A DNA stretch of 64,000 nucleotides from Bacillota bacterium (GTDB taxonomy: Bacteria > Bacillota > Clostridia > Lachnospirales > Lachnospiraceae), in the NCBI GenBank assembly GCA_023392535.1, contig JAEVYY010000026.1:124001-188000 (forward strand), given 5' to 3'. The position numbers were made by a program, and so were the translations under genes. Below, one piece after another: positions 31,847 through 41,330 of this stretch; positions within the stretch are counted from its first letter, which is position 1; each line of letters starts with the position of its first letter. The notes under the pieces were generated by a model. It was given only the letters and a program-made list of their open reading frames with translations, was not told where the DNA came from and searched no databases.

Positions 31847-33280
31847 ATGGCAAACGACAAAAAATTAGTAGAAGCAATTACATCCATGGATGTAGACTTT
31901 GCACAATGGTATACGGATGTTGTTAAAAAGGCAGAGTTGATTGATTATTCAAGTGTAAAAGGCTGCATGATCATTAAGCCGTCAGGCTATGCCATCTGGG
32001 AATTGATTCAGAGCCAATTAGACGCTGATTTCAAGAAAACGGGTGTTGAAAATGTATATATGCCAATGTTCATTCCGGAAAGTCTATTAAATAAAGAAAA
32101 AGATCATGTGGAAGGATTTGCGCCGGAAGTTGCATGGGTCACATATGGAGGTCTGAATAAGTTACAGGAAAGATTATGTGTAAGACCTACATCAGAGACG
32201 TTATTCTGTGATTTTTATAAGAATCTGATTCAATCTTACAGAGATCTTCCAAAAGTTTATAATCAATGGTGTTCTGTAGTCCGCTGGGAAAAGGAAACAA
32301 GACCTTTTCTTCGTTCGAGGGAATTTTTATGGCAGGAAGGTCATACTGCGCATGCAACTGCTGAAGATGCAGAAGAAAGAACGATCCAGATGTTGAATGT
32401 ATACGCCGATTTTTGTGAAAATGTATTGGCTATGCCCGTAGTAAAGGGCCGCAAGACGGATAAAGAAAAATTTGCCGGAGCAGAAGCTACTTATACAATT
32501 GAAGCATTAATGCATGATGGTAAAGCACTTCAGTCAGGAACAAGTCATAATTTTGGAGATGGATTTGCCAAAGCTTTTGGTATCCAATATACAGATAAAG
32601 ATAATTCCTTAAAGTACGTTCATCAGACTTCGTGGGGAATGACGACCCGTTTGATTGGTGCAATTATCATGGTACATGGTGATGATTCCGGCTTGGTTCT
32701 ACCCCCAAAAGTGGCTCCGATTCAAATTATGATAGTCCCAATTCAACAAAAAAAAGAGGGTGTTCTTGAAAAAGCAGCTGAATTGAAGAACAGACTCAGC
32801 AGCTTTCGTGTAAAAGTGGATGATTCAGACAAAAGTCCAGGCTGGAAGTTTTCTGAAGCAGAAATGAGGGGAATACCATTTCGTATAGAAATTGGACCAA
32901 AAGACATAGAAGCAAATAAATGTATTTTTGTCCGTCGTGACACCAGAGAAAAAATAGAAGTGTCTTTCGATACGATTGAAGTGAAAGCAGCTGAACTTTT
33001 GGAACAAATCCAATCTGATATGCTAGAAAGAGCAAGAAAGCATGTTGCTGCACACACATATGTCGCAACAACCTATGAAGAATTTGAGAAAACGGTAAAT
33101 GAAAAACCAGGATTTATTAAAGCGATGTGGTGTGGAGATCAGGCGTGTGAGGATAAAATTAAAGAGAAAACGGGTGCAACCAGCCGTTGTATGCCATTCC
33201 AACAAGAAAAATTGTCCGAGAATTGTGTATGTTGCCAAAAACCTGCTAACAAGATGGTATACTGGGGACGTGCATATTAA
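31847..33280 (+). CDS. proS: Prolyl-tRNA synthetase (short, archaeal/eukaryotic-like type)
   Basis: 477 residues from ATG 31847 (GAGGAG upstream; an in-frame upstream start is unsupported). It charges tRNA-Pro. Class II motifs: MFIPESLL, VRPTSETLFCDFYKNLI (motif 2 region, TSE), RSREFLWQEGHTAHA, and GMTTRLIGAIIMVHGDDSGL (motif 3). The anticodon domain (about 280-380) is followed by the zinc-like C-terminal domain with CGDQACEDKI and CVCCQKPA. This type lacks the editing insertion of the long bacterial enzyme. The T-box leader controls it. Confidence 0.96.
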   Translation: MANDKKLVEAITSMDVDFAQWYTDVVKKAELIDYSSVKGCMIIKPSGYAIWELIQSQLDADFKKTGVENVYMPMFIPESLLNKEKDHVEGFAPEVAWVTYGGLNKLQERLCVRPTSETLFCDFYKNLIQSYRDLPKVYNQWCSVVRWEKETRPFLRSREFLWQEGHTAHATAEDAEERTIQMLNVYADFCENVLAMPVVKGRKTDKEKFAGAEATYTIEALMHDGKALQSGTSHNFGDGFAKAFGIQYTDKDNSLKYVHQTSWGMTTRLIGAIIMVHGDDSGLVLPPKVAPIQIMIVPIQQKKEGVLEKAAELKNRLSSFRVKVDDSDKSPGWKFSEAEMRGIPFRIEIGPKDIEANKCIFVRRDTREKIEVSFDTIEVKAAELLEQIQSDMLERARKHVAAHTYVATTYEEFEKTVNEKPGFIKAMWCGDQACEDKIKEKTGATSRCMPFQQEKLSENCVCCQKPANKMVYWGRAY

Positions 33281-33306
33281 ATAGAAAGATTAGATAGGAG
33301 CTAAAT

Positions 33307-34500
33307 ATGAATGTATTAGTAATAAACTGTGGAAGTTCTTCTTTAAAATATCAATTAATTGATAGTAACACGGAAGAGGTCTTAGCAAAAGGTCTTTGTG
33401 AAAGAATTGGTATTGCTGGCAGTATGCTGACGCATCAGCCAGCTGGTAAAGATAAAATTAAGACTGAGGTAGATATGCCTAATCATACAGTTGCGGTACA
33501 GCTTGTAATTAAAAAACTTATCGATTCGGAATCAGGGGTAATCAAATCACTGGAGGAAATCGGAGCTGTGGGACATCGGATCGTCCATGGGGGAGAAAAA
33601 TTCCAAAAGGCAACGATCCTTAATGAGTCAGTTCTTAAAGAGATAGAAGAGTGTAATGATCTTGCACCGCTTCATAACCCCGCTAATTTAATAGGCATTC
33701 ATTCCTGTATGGAAATTATGCCTAAGGTACCTATGGTAGGAGTATTTGATACGGCATTCCACCAGACAATGCCAAGAAAGGCTTATCTTTATGGGATTCC
33801 TTACGAATACTACAAAAAATATAAAATAAGACGTTATGGTTTTCATGGAACAAGCCATGAATATGTTGCAAAAAGAGCAGCTGAAATTCTTGGAAAGAAA
33901 ATAACGGATATTAGGACTATCGTATGTCATTTGGGGAATGGTGCAAGCGTATCTGCTGTTCGCTACGGTAAAAGTGTTGACACAAGTATGGGATTAACAC
34001 CATTAGAGGGGCTGATTATGGGTACCCGCTCAGGGGATATCGATCCTGCCATCGTGAATTTTATTGCGGATAAAGAAGGCATCAGTGTGGCTGAAGTCAC
34101 AGATATCCTGAATAAAAAATCAGGTGTCTTGGGTTTATCCCAGTTTTCAAGTGATTTTAGGGATTTGGCAGAGGCTAGCGCAGAGGGTAATGAGCTTGCA
34201 AGCGATGCATTAGAAGCTTATGCTTACAGAGTTGGTAAATATATCGGTGCCTATGCGGCAGCTATGAACGGTGTGGATGTGATTGTGTTTACAGCTGGTG
34301 CGGGAGAAAATAATGCAGAAGTTAGAAAACTAATTGCACAATACATCGGATTTCTGGGAACCAATATGGATATGGAAAAAAATAAAGTGCGAGGGGAAGA
34401 AATCATTCTTTCCGACGAGGGAAGCAAAGTAATTACCATGGTAATACCAACAAATGAAGAACTTGCGATTGCTAGAGAAACGGTAAATTTAGTACAATAA
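33307..34500 (+). CDS. ackA: Acetate kinase
   Basis: 397 residues, full length. It makes ATP from acetyl phosphate, the last step of acetate fermentation. Motifs: VINCGSSSLKYQLID at the N-terminus, GHRIVHGGEKF, VFDTAFHQTMPRKAY, RRYGFHGTSHEYV with the active-site His and Arg, and VCHLGNGASVSAVR and FTAGAGENNAEVR. AGGAG precedes the ATG. No phosphotransacetylase gene lies beside it. The gene is 26 bases after proS and could be partly read through from it. Confidence 0.97.
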   Translation: MNVLVINCGSSSLKYQLIDSNTEEVLAKGLCERIGIAGSMLTHQPAGKDKIKTEVDMPNHTVAVQLVIKKLIDSESGVIKSLEEIGAVGHRIVHGGEKFQKATILNESVLKEIEECNDLAPLHNPANLIGIHSCMEIMPKVPMVGVFDTAFHQTMPRKAYLYGIPYEYYKKYKIRRYGFHGTSHEYVAKRAAEILGKKITDIRTIVCHLGNGASVSAVRYGKSVDTSMGLTPLEGLIMGTRSGDIDPAIVNFIADKEGISVAEVTDILNKKSGVLGLSQFSSDFRDLAEASAEGNELASDALEAYAYRVGKYIGAYAAAMNGVDVIVFTAGAGENNAEVRKLIAQYIGFLGTNMDMEKNKVRGEEIILSDEGSKVITMVIPTNEELAIARETVNLVQ

Positions 34501-34521
34501 TAAGTAAGAAAGAGGGATAGA

Positions 34522-35847
34522 ATGACCATACAACTTCCAGAGAAGGTAAAATATATCATTGATACTTTAATTGCAAATGGGTTCGATGCCTATGCAGTTG
34601 GTGGTTGCGTGCGAGATTCTATTCTAAATCGTGATCCGGATGATTGGGATATCACCACTTCCGCTTTGCCCTGGCAGGTGAAAAGCCTGTTTCGAAGAAC
34701 GGTGGACACTGGGATTCAACATGGAACTGTCACGGTTATGCTGGAAAAGGATGGATTCGAGGTAACTACATACCGTATAGATGGGGAATATAATGACAGC
34801 CGCCATCCGAAGGAAGTAATCTTTACCCCCAATCTACTGGAAGATCTGAAACGCAGGGACTTTACGATTAATGCCATGGCGTATAATGATAAAATTGGAA
34901 TCGTAGATGAATTTGATGGAATAAAGGATCTTCAGCGAAGAATAATTCGCTGTGTCGGTGATCCGGCAGAACGATTTCAGGAAGATGCACTTAGAATCAT
35001 GCGTGCAATCCGTTTTTCAGCACAACTTGGTTATACGATTGAAGAAAATACTAGAAATGCAATAAAAAAAAGTGCATCAACTCTGCGGAATATCAGCCCT
35101 GAAAGAATCCAAACAGAACTGGTGAAACTAGTGATATCGGACTTTCCCTATTTATTAAAGGATGCATATGAAACGGGCGTAACAAGTGTGATACTTCCGG
35201 AATTTGACCGTATGATGCAGACATCTCAGAATAATCCACATCATCAGTATACGGTAGGTGAGCATTCTCTTCATGCAATGGAACAAGTACAAAAAGACAA
35301 GATTCTTCGTTTGGGTATGTTATTTCATGATATTGGAAAACCGGATACAAAGTCTACCGATAAAAATGGAACGGATCACTTTTACCGTCATGCTGTAATA
35401 GGAAAAGAAATCGTAAAAAAAGTACTACGTCGTCTGAAATTTGATAATGATACGATTCATAAAGTGACACAAATTGTACTTTATCATGATTGCGATGTAG
35501 AGTTGACACCAAGAGGTGTTAGGCGAGCGATCGCAATAGTAGGAGCGGATATATTTCCCTCTCTGTTTTTGATTAAAAGGGCAGATATATTGGCACAAAG
35601 CACCTATCATCAGCAACAAAAGCTGGAGGATTTGGCTACCTTACAGCTTTTATACAAAAATGAAATGGAAAAAAAGAATTGTGTATCGTTAAAGACACTT
35701 GCAGTTACTGGAAAGGATCTGATTGATGCAGGCATGCTTCCAGGAAAAGAACTTGGAGATACTTTGAATGAGCTATTAACTTTGGTAATTGATCATCCAG
35801 AATATAATACGAAAGAATATTTAATAAAAAGAGCTTTTCATCAATAG
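34522..35847 (+). CDS. cca: CCA tRNA nucleotidyltransferase with HD domain
   Basis: 441 residues. It adds or repairs the 3-prime CCA of tRNAs, needed here because tRNA genes in this window lack encoded CCA. Nucleotidyltransferase head: AYAVGGCVRDSILNRDPDDW with the catalytic DxD-type pair, then RRDFTINAMAYN and EDALRIMRAIRFSAQLGY. An HD domain follows (GMLFHDIGKPDTKST, about residue 274), giving possible phosphohydrolase activity. Length and order fit class II enzymes. Confidence 0.95.
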   Translation: MTIQLPEKVKYIIDTLIANGFDAYAVGGCVRDSILNRDPDDWDITTSALPWQVKSLFRRTVDTGIQHGTVTVMLEKDGFEVTTYRIDGEYNDSRHPKEVIFTPNLLEDLKRRDFTINAMAYNDKIGIVDEFDGIKDLQRRIIRCVGDPAERFQEDALRIMRAIRFSAQLGYTIEENTRNAIKKSASTLRNISPERIQTELVKLVISDFPYLLKDAYETGVTSVILPEFDRMMQTSQNNPHHQYTVGEHSLHAMEQVQKDKILRLGMLFHDIGKPDTKSTDKNGTDHFYRHAVIGKEIVKKVLRRLKFDNDTIHKVTQIVLYHDCDVELTPRGVRRAIAIVGADIFPSLFLIKRADILAQSTYHQQQKLEDLATLQLLYKNEMEKKNCVSLKTLAVTGKDLIDAGMLPGKELGDTLNELLTLVIDHPEYNTKEYLIKRAFHQ

Positions 35848-35985
35848 AAATACAATTGAAAGTAAACAAATAAAATCAATAAAGATAATCATTTTTTTGA
35901 AACATACTTTTGCGTTCTCATTCATAAGATAGCGTATCAGAAGTATTTTTTGTTCTCTGATAGAAGAAGTGTGGGAGGTATGATT

Positions 35986-36969
35986 GTGGATGACAAAGCA
36001 GTAAACGTATTGGAGAATTATGATTTAAAAGTGCTTCGTACCTGGAAAGGACGGGGCGCTATTCTTTTTGAGACAAACTCGGGAACCAAGATATTGAAAG
36101 AATATACAGGTCCAAGGGAAAAAGTTCTTTTGCAGGACATTTTGATTCATCATATCAAAAAAGAAGGATTTCCTTATGTAGATGCTTTTGAAAAAAATAA
36201 AGATGGGGATATTCTGACAATTGATACAGATAAAAAAGTATATATCGTGAAAGAATATCTGGATGGAAAAGAGTGTAACATTTGGGAAACGGATGAGTGT
36301 AGACAGGCGGTGACTCATCTGGCACGATTGCACCTTGCCATGCAGATGAATACAGAAAAAGAATGTATTCTTTTACCGATCGCGCAACTGGCCAGAGAAT
36401 ATGAAAAGCACAATAAAGAATTAAAGAGAATTAAAAATTTTATACGTGGCAAAGGGCAGAAAACGGATTTTGAAGTTTATTTGTTACAGCACTACGATTT
36501 TTTTTATGAGCAGGCTTTGGCAGCTTATCAGGAAATCGTACAGGTAGATTGGGATCCTTTATACCAGGGAGTGAGAAAGACGGGGAGTCTATGTCATGGT
36601 GACTATCAGTATCATAATATTCTGATAAGCAGTATAGGCGTTTCAGTCATTAATTTTGAAAAATATGTATTAGATTGCCAGATTCGAGATCTTTATCTGT
36701 TCATGAGAAAAATACTGGAAAAAAATAGTTGGTCGGAAGCCCTTGGAGAAGAGTTATTAGCTGCTTATGAAGAGATAAAGCCAATCAGCGAATTAGAAAA
36801 GAAGCAGTTGTATTTTAGACTCTTATATCCGGAGAAATTCTGGAAGATTGTAAACTTTTATTATAATAGTGGGAAATCGTGGATGCCAATGAGGCATATG
36901 GATAAATTACAAAAATTAATCATGCAAGAGGGAGCAAAAGAGCAATTCCTTAAGAGTTTTCTTTTTTAA
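35986..36969 (+). CDS. CotS-family spore coat protein (kinase-like)
   Basis: 327 residues from GTG 35986, chosen because GGGAGG ends seven bases upstream; the ATG at 35980 is only one base from that site. The fold is that of aminoglycoside-phosphotransferase-like CotS/YutH proteins found in spore coats. The ATP-lobe Lys is probable in GTKILKEYTG; the catalytic loop is SLCHGDYQYHNILI. The following metal-binding motif reads VINFEKY, with Asn where active members have Asp, so catalysis may be weak or lost. A spore coat role is inferred from family. Confidence 0.82.
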   Translation: MDDKAVNVLENYDLKVLRTWKGRGAILFETNSGTKILKEYTGPREKVLLQDILIHHIKKEGFPYVDAFEKNKDGDILTIDTDKKVYIVKEYLDGKECNIWETDECRQAVTHLARLHLAMQMNTEKECILLPIAQLAREYEKHNKELKRIKNFIRGKGQKTDFEVYLLQHYDFFYEQALAAYQEIVQVDWDPLYQGVRKTGSLCHGDYQYHNILISSIGVSVINFEKYVLDCQIRDLYLFMRKILEKNSWSEALGEELLAAYEEIKPISELEKKQLYFRLLYPEKFWKIVNFYYNSGKSWMPMRHMDKLQKLIMQEGAKEQFLKSFLF

Positions 36970-37042
36970 ATTTTCGTGATACAATGAGCCAAAGAAGGGT
37001 AAATACAGAACTAGAAAAACAAAAGATATTGGAGGGATTACC

Positions 37043-38401
37043 TTGAAGATTAGAATATGGGGAGGCCTGTTTCTGGTAGTTTTATTATGCAGCTCCTGTA
37101 CTTTTTCAGATCAAAACACGATGCAGGAAGAGACGGGAACGGGTTTTGTTAAATCCGATATTGGCTATTATGATTCTGCGGATACAGCGATTGTTGTGAA
37201 GAAGAATGAAGAAGAAGGTACGATTACCTTTTTGAACATGCAGATTGGTAGAAATTACACCTTAAAATATGACGGAGCAACAGAAATACATGACAAATAT
37301 AAGCAAGGAATATCTATTTCTCAAGTACCTCTAGGGGAAATTACGGATATTACCTTTGTAAAATTTTCTAAAAGATTAAATAGTATCCAAATTTCCTCGG
37401 ACGCCTGGTCTTATACGGATATAGAAAAATTTGAATTGGGTAGAAATAACAAAACAATGAAATTAGGGGATGAGGAGTTTAAATTATTTAAAAAAGTGCC
37501 GATATTGTCTAATGATATGCAGGGAGAACTGATGGACTTGAATGCTGGGGATATACTCACGGTTAAAGGTATTGACCATACGATATACAGCGTTATTGTT
37601 GAAAAAGGACATGGTTATCTGCGTCTGGCTAACGATCAATATTTTGTCGGAGGATGGATTGAAGTTGGTCAGAAAGTCATTCAGCCAATCACTGAAAATA
37701 TGTTATTGGTAGTACCAGAAGGTACTTATGAAGTAGTATTAACAAACACCAGAATCGAAGGAAAAAAACAGGTAATTATAGAACGAGATGGAGAATTGGA
37801 ATTAGATGTAGGTGATATCAAACCGCAGGAGATTAAATACGGAAAAGTAGTATTTTTGATGAATCCTGCTACCGCAAGTCTGTATATTGATGGAACCTTG
37901 CAGAAGGATACAAATGTAGTAGATTTGGAATATGGGATTCATCAGCTGATTGTAAAAGCAGATGGATATAAGACGATAACAAAATATATTAAAGTGGGCC
38001 AGGAAAAAGCAACCATAACTATTAAAATGGAGGCTATGTCTAGCGCAAAGGATAGTAGTGAGGAAACAACCAATATAGGGCCAGATACAAATACTGATTC
38101 TCTTATAGATGCGAATACACAATCTTCCAATAATACAGTAACGCAATCGGCATCAGCTGCGACTTCAAATAAAGTGTATATTGATTCACCAGAAGGCGCA
38201 GAAGTATATTTGGATAGCAATTATATAGGTGTAGCGCCAACGAGCTTTTTAAAATCGGCAGGAACGCATATCATATCCTTACGTAAGACGGGATATCAGA
38301 CAAAGAGCTACACGTTACAGCTAGACAGTACTGCAAAAGATATTACTTATTCTTTTGCCGATTTAATACCATCAGTAAGTAGTTCTACGAAATTGGATTA
38401 G
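37043..38401 (+). CDS. Lipoprotein with two PEGA domains
   Basis: 452 residues with a TTG start (GGAGG ten bases upstream). The signal peptide ends in lipobox VLLCSSC. A beta-rich N-terminal region (about 30-255) is followed by a first PEGA repeat near 265-320 (ASLYIDGTLQKDTNVVDLEY) and a second near 375-430 (EGAEVYLDSNYIGVAPTSFL), separated by a Ser/Thr/Asn-rich linker. PEGA domains are small extracytoplasmic beta folds of unclear role, often near cell-wall or membrane signalling proteins. It sits between the spore-coat-like gene and mazG. Confidence 0.8.
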   Translation: MKIRIWGGLFLVVLLCSSCTFSDQNTMQEETGTGFVKSDIGYYDSADTAIVVKKNEEEGTITFLNMQIGRNYTLKYDGATEIHDKYKQGISISQVPLGEITDITFVKFSKRLNSIQISSDAWSYTDIEKFELGRNNKTMKLGDEEFKLFKKVPILSNDMQGELMDLNAGDILTVKGIDHTIYSVIVEKGHGYLRLANDQYFVGGWIEVGQKVIQPITENMLLVVPEGTYEVVLTNTRIEGKKQVIIERDGELELDVGDIKPQEIKYGKVVFLMNPATASLYIDGTLQKDTNVVDLEYGIHQLIVKADGYKTITKYIKVGQEKATITIKMEAMSSAKDSSEETTNIGPDTNTDSLIDANTQSSNNTVTQSASAATSNKVYIDSPEGAEVYLDSNYIGVAPTSFLKSAGTHIISLRKTGYQTKSYTLQLDSTAKDITYSFADLIPSVSSSTKLD

Positions 38402-38430
38402 CTGCAAAACACATCAGAAATGAGGAAGAT

Positions 38431-39171
38431 ATGAAGTATACAATAGATGATTTTTTAGAAATCATAAAGACATTAAGGGCAGAAGGAGGATGTCCCTGGG
38501 ATAGGGAGCAGACACATGATAGCCTAAGACCTTGTGTCATGGAAGAAGCTGCAGAGCTAGTGTCTTCGATACGTATCTATAATCAGACGGGAAATGCTGA
38601 TAATATGAGAGAAGAGCTTGGTGATTTATTACTTCAAGTCGTGATGCACAGTAGTATTGCAACGGAAGAGGGTCTTTTTACATGGGAAGATGTGGTGCAG
38701 GAGGTAAGTGAGAAGATGATACGCAGGCATCCACATGTGTTTGGCGATGTGGTTGTGAATGATTCTTTAGAGGTGCTTAAGAACTGGGATGACATTAAAA
38801 AGATAGAGAAGGAAAAAAAAGAATGGATAGAGTCTCCGTTACGTGAGATTCCTTATGAACTGCCGTCATTGACCAGAGCACCCAAAATATTAAAGAAAAT
38901 AGATAAGTTGTACAAGCCGGCTGACTCTTATGAGCAATCTTTGCATAATTTAAAAGAATTAGTGGAAAGACTATTATCAGTGGAACATACAAAAATAGAT
39001 ACGGAAGGGCAAAAAGAGCTGCAAGTTATACAGAAAGTGATGGCAGATATACTTTGGGAGCTATCCAATATTGCAAGGCAGTATGAAATCGCTCAAGAGC
39101 AACTATTAAATGATAAAATAGAGGATATGATAGATTTATTTGAAATGAAAAAGCCAGTAACGTCAGAATAG
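38431..39171 (+). CDS. mazG: Nucleoside triphosphate pyrophosphohydrolase
   Basis: 246 residues. MazG cleaves nucleoside triphosphates to monophosphates and pyrophosphate, clearing damaged nucleotides and tuning stress signals. The first domain has GGCPWDREQTHDSLRPC, the Glu-rich helix VMEEAAELVSSI and EELGDLLLQVVMHSSIA, the metal-binding EExxE/ExxD pattern. The C-terminal part (about 150-246) is a degenerate second copy. AGGAAG-type site upstream. The next gene, hup, is a usual MazG neighbour in Clostridia. Confidence 0.93.
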   Translation: MKYTIDDFLEIIKTLRAEGGCPWDREQTHDSLRPCVMEEAAELVSSIRIYNQTGNADNMREELGDLLLQVVMHSSIATEEGLFTWEDVVQEVSEKMIRRHPHVFGDVVVNDSLEVLKNWDDIKKIEKEKKEWIESPLREIPYELPSLTRAPKILKKIDKLYKPADSYEQSLHNLKELVERLLSVEHTKIDTEGQKELQVIQKVMADILWELSNIARQYEIAQEQLLNDKIEDMIDLFEMKKPVTSE

Positions 39172-39212
39172 CTTCAAATTGCCTTAAATACTGATAAAAA
39201 GGCAAATTCATC

Positions 39213-39241
39213 TTGACAAAATTTGTAAAACCGTCTATAAA
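39213..39241 (+). promoter_or_regulatory. Promoter of hup
   Basis: TTGACA (39213-39218), a 17-base spacer, TATAAA (39236-39241). Strong, as expected for an abundant nucleoid protein. Confidence 0.85.
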
Positions 39242-39324
39242 TATTTATAGGTGTTTTGCATAAAAGAACGCTTGGATTACAATAATATAATAAAAAAACT
39301 CATTATAAGAGGAGGAGTTCTAAA

Positions 39325-39603
39325 ATGAACAAAACGGAATTAGTTGCAGCTATCGCTGAACAAGCTGAATTATCAAAGAAAGATGCTGAAAAGGCATTAA
39401 AAGCATTTACAGATGTAGTTGCTGAGGAATTAACAAAAGGGGAGAAAATCCAATTAGTTGGATTCGGTACTTTTGAAGTTTCTGAAAGAGCTGCAAGAGA
39501 AGGAAGAAATCCTCAAAGCGGTGAAGTGATGAAAATTGCTGCTTCTAAAGCTCCTAAATTCAAAGCTGGTAAAGCATTAAAAGATTTAGTAAACGCTAAA
39601 TAA
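39325..39603 (+). CDS. hup: HU-type DNA-binding protein
   Basis: 92 residues. HU bends and compacts DNA as a dimer. The N-terminal helices begin MNKTELVAAIAEQAEL; the DNA-binding arm carries GFGTFEVSERAAREGRNPQS and ends with APKFKAGKALKD. Sequence and length are the family norm. Its own consensus promoter and terminator make it a separate unit, and GAGGAGG precedes the ATG. Confidence 0.97.
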   Translation: MNKTELVAAIAEQAELSKKDAEKALKAFTDVVAEELTKGEKIQLVGFGTFEVSERAAREGRNPQSGEVMKIAASKAPKFKAGKALKDLVNAK

Positions 39604-39667
39604 GATACAAATGCAAAAACAGGTATGAAAAATAATGAGATTGTTGACAGTATTTAACAATCCGTAA

Positions 39668-39717
39668 TAAAGAAGTTGGGTAGCAACGTATATATGCGCG
39701 ATACCTGACTTCTTTTT
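39668..39717 (+). terminator. Terminator of hup
   Basis: A 14-bp stem with G-U pairs (AAAGAAGTTGGGTA with TACCTGACTTCTTT) and a run of T behind it. Confidence 0.8.
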
Positions 39718-39760
39718 GGTTATAGCCAGCATAGGCGCCCAATAGAAAGAGGTTTATTAT

Positions 39761-40000
39761 ATGAGATTAGATAAGTACTTAAAAGTATCCAGATTGATAA
39801 AAAGGCGCACAGTAGCCAATGAAGCATGTGATGCTGGAAGAGTATTCCTTAATGACAAGCCGGCAAAAGCTTCTGCTATCGTTAAAAAAGGAGATAAACT
39901 TAAGATCCAGTTTGGCAATAAGAGTGTGGAAGTCGAAGTACTCGAGGTTCAGGAAACTGTTAAAAAAGAAGAGGCAAAGGAATTGTTTAAGTATTTATAG
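39761..40000 (+). CDS. S4-domain RNA-binding protein (RqcP/HslR-like)
   Basis: 79 residues. A single S4 domain starts MRLDKYLKVSRLIKRRTVAN and continues with GRVFLNDKPAKASAIVKKGD. Stand-alone proteins of this type bind rRNA or stalled ribosomes; the B. subtilis relative YabO (RqcP) acts in ribosome quality control. Gene order here, S4 gene then yabP, yabQ and divIC, equals the yabO-yabP-yabQ-divIC order of B. subtilis, which supports RqcP identity. Confidence 0.88.
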   Translation: MRLDKYLKVSRLIKRRTVANEACDAGRVFLNDKPAKASAIVKKGDKLKIQFGNKSVEVEVLEVQETVKKEEAKELFKYL

Positions 40001-40065
40001 CATAAATGAGATTTCTCCATAATATAATAGTTATTGCAAAAAGAAGAATGTGGGGGCTATCATAT

Positions 40066-40356
40066 ATGGAAGAATTAAATAGTACCAAGCAAAGATTGCA
40101 TAAATTAATGATGACGAATAGAAGGACATGTACCATCAATGGTGTATCAGATGTGCTTTCTTTTGATATTAATGAAATTCTTTTGGAAACAGATCAGGGA
40201 ATGTTAATGATTAAAGGCAACGATTTGCATGTGAACCGCTTAACTTTGGAAAAAGGAGAAGTGGATGTGGAAGGTAAGATAGACAGTCTTACCTATTCTG
40301 AAACAGCTGGATATGCTGCAAAGGGAGAATCATTCTTAACAAAACTATTTAAGTAG
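40066..40356 (+). CDS. yabP: Sporulation protein YabP
   Basis: 96 residues from ATG 40066, chosen because GGGGG lies nearby and the protein then matches the usual length of about 100; in-frame upstream starts add residues without a good site. Conserved: RTCTINGVSDVLSFDINEIL and GNDLHVNRLTLEKGEVDVEG, ending FLTKLFK. YabP is made in the mother cell under sporulation control and is needed for normal spore formation; its biochemical role is unknown. The gene is eight bases before yabQ. Confidence 0.92.
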   Translation: MEELNSTKQRLHKLMMTNRRTCTINGVSDVLSFDINEILLETDQGMLMIKGNDLHVNRLTLEKGEVDVEGKIDSLTYSETAGYAAKGESFLTKLFK

Positions 40357-40363
40357 GTGTCAT

Positions 40364-40852
40364 ATGAGTGCAAACATAATGCAGGAAATTTATTTTTTGA
40401 TGCATTCTATTGTTTTGGGCGTTCTTATCACTTTTATTTATGATTGGATTCGTATTTTTCGAAGAATTGTATCACACAATCTTTTTTTCATATCGTTGGA
40501 AGATATGCTTTTTTGGATCGCGTGTTCCATAAGGATCTTTTTAATGCTATATCAGGAAAATAATGGAATGCTCCGATGGTTTGCTATCGTTGGTGCCTCT
40601 TTGGGTATGCTGCTATACAAAATACTGTTTGGGCGTTTTTTTGTAAAATATGTAACTATTTTTTTGCAGAAAGTTATAAAATTATTAGAAAAAATATTAG
40701 CATTCTTTTTGCGGCCTATGTATCTATTATTACGTGTAATAAAAAGGGTAATACGGAAAATCCGATTCTTCTTAAAAAGATGTCAAAGAGTACTAAAGTA
40801 CTGGTTGACGACTTTTATAAAAATGATTAAGATAATATTATGTAAACGATAG
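40364..40852 (+). CDS. yabQ: Spore cortex biosynthesis protein YabQ
   Basis: 162 residues. Four likely hydrophobic segments, starting IYFLMHSIVLGVLITFIYDWIR-like region near residues 8-29, then near 40-58, 67-85 and 92-120, followed by a very basic tail. YabQ is a membrane protein needed for cortex synthesis in bacilli. Identity rests on position between yabP and divIC, length and topology, as the sequence is poorly conserved in general. Confidence 0.85.
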   Translation: MSANIMQEIYFLMHSIVLGVLITFIYDWIRIFRRIVSHNLFFISLEDMLFWIACSIRIFLMLYQENNGMLRWFAIVGASLGMLLYKILFGRFFVKYVTIFLQKVIKLLEKILAFFLRPMYLLLRVIKRVIRKIRFFLKRCQRVLKYWLTTFIKMIKIILCKR

Positions 40853-40899
40853 CGTAGCATGATTGCTAAGTACTAGTATTAGGAACAAGGGGGGCACAG

Positions 40900-41205
40900 A
40901 TGGCAAGAAAAATTGCGATAAGAAAAAAAAGACAAAATCGTCTGGGCATGTTTCTAGTCATGACAGTAGTCCTTATGCTAATGGTAGTTGTGGCAATCAA
41001 AAGTGTTGAATTAAAGAATAAACAGGAGACTTATTTGGCGAGGCAGGAACAGTTAGAGCAGCAGATCGCTGAGGAAAAGCAACGCCAGGAGGATATTAAG
41101 GAATTTAGTAAGTATACAAAGACAAAAAAATATGCAGAAGAAGTTGCTAAGGATAAATTAGGGCTAGTGAATGAAAATGAAATAGTTTTTAAATATGAAA
41201 AATAG
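40900..41205 (+). CDS. divIC: Septum formation initiator, FtsB/DivIC family
   Basis: 101 residues. A short basic N-terminus, one membrane helix (about 15-33, MFLVMTVVLMLMVVVAIK), then a coiled coil to about residue 65 and a C-terminal stretch ending AKDKLGLVNENEIVFKYEK, the conserved end of DivIC-type proteins. It belongs to the division complex at the septum. Its place behind yabPQ agrees with the B. subtilis order. A terminator follows directly. Confidence 0.9.
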   Translation: MARKIAIRKKRQNRLGMFLVMTVVLMLMVVVAIKSVELKNKQETYLARQEQLEQQIAEEKQRQEDIKEFSKYTKTKKYAEEVAKDKLGLVNENEIVFKYEK

Positions 41206-41239
41206 ATGCGGAGAATCTTTGGATGCTCCGCATTTTTTG
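41206..41239 (+). terminator. Terminator behind divIC
   Basis: An 8-bp GC-rich stem (ATGCGGAG 41206-41213 with CTCCGCAT 41226-41233) followed by six T. Confidence 0.88.
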
Positions 41240-41330
41240 TCTAAAACTTTAGGGATTTTAAACAATCATTTGACAAATATCTGTATTGTTATCCTTTATA
41301 ATATTCCTTTGCAGGAAGGGGAGGATAGCT

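Noticed and set aside
41270..41302. TTGACA ... TATAAT ahead of the SpoIIE-like gene
   Set aside because: The spacer is 21 bases, too long for a sigma-A promoter; a sporulation sigma factor could use other boxes that I cannot identify here.
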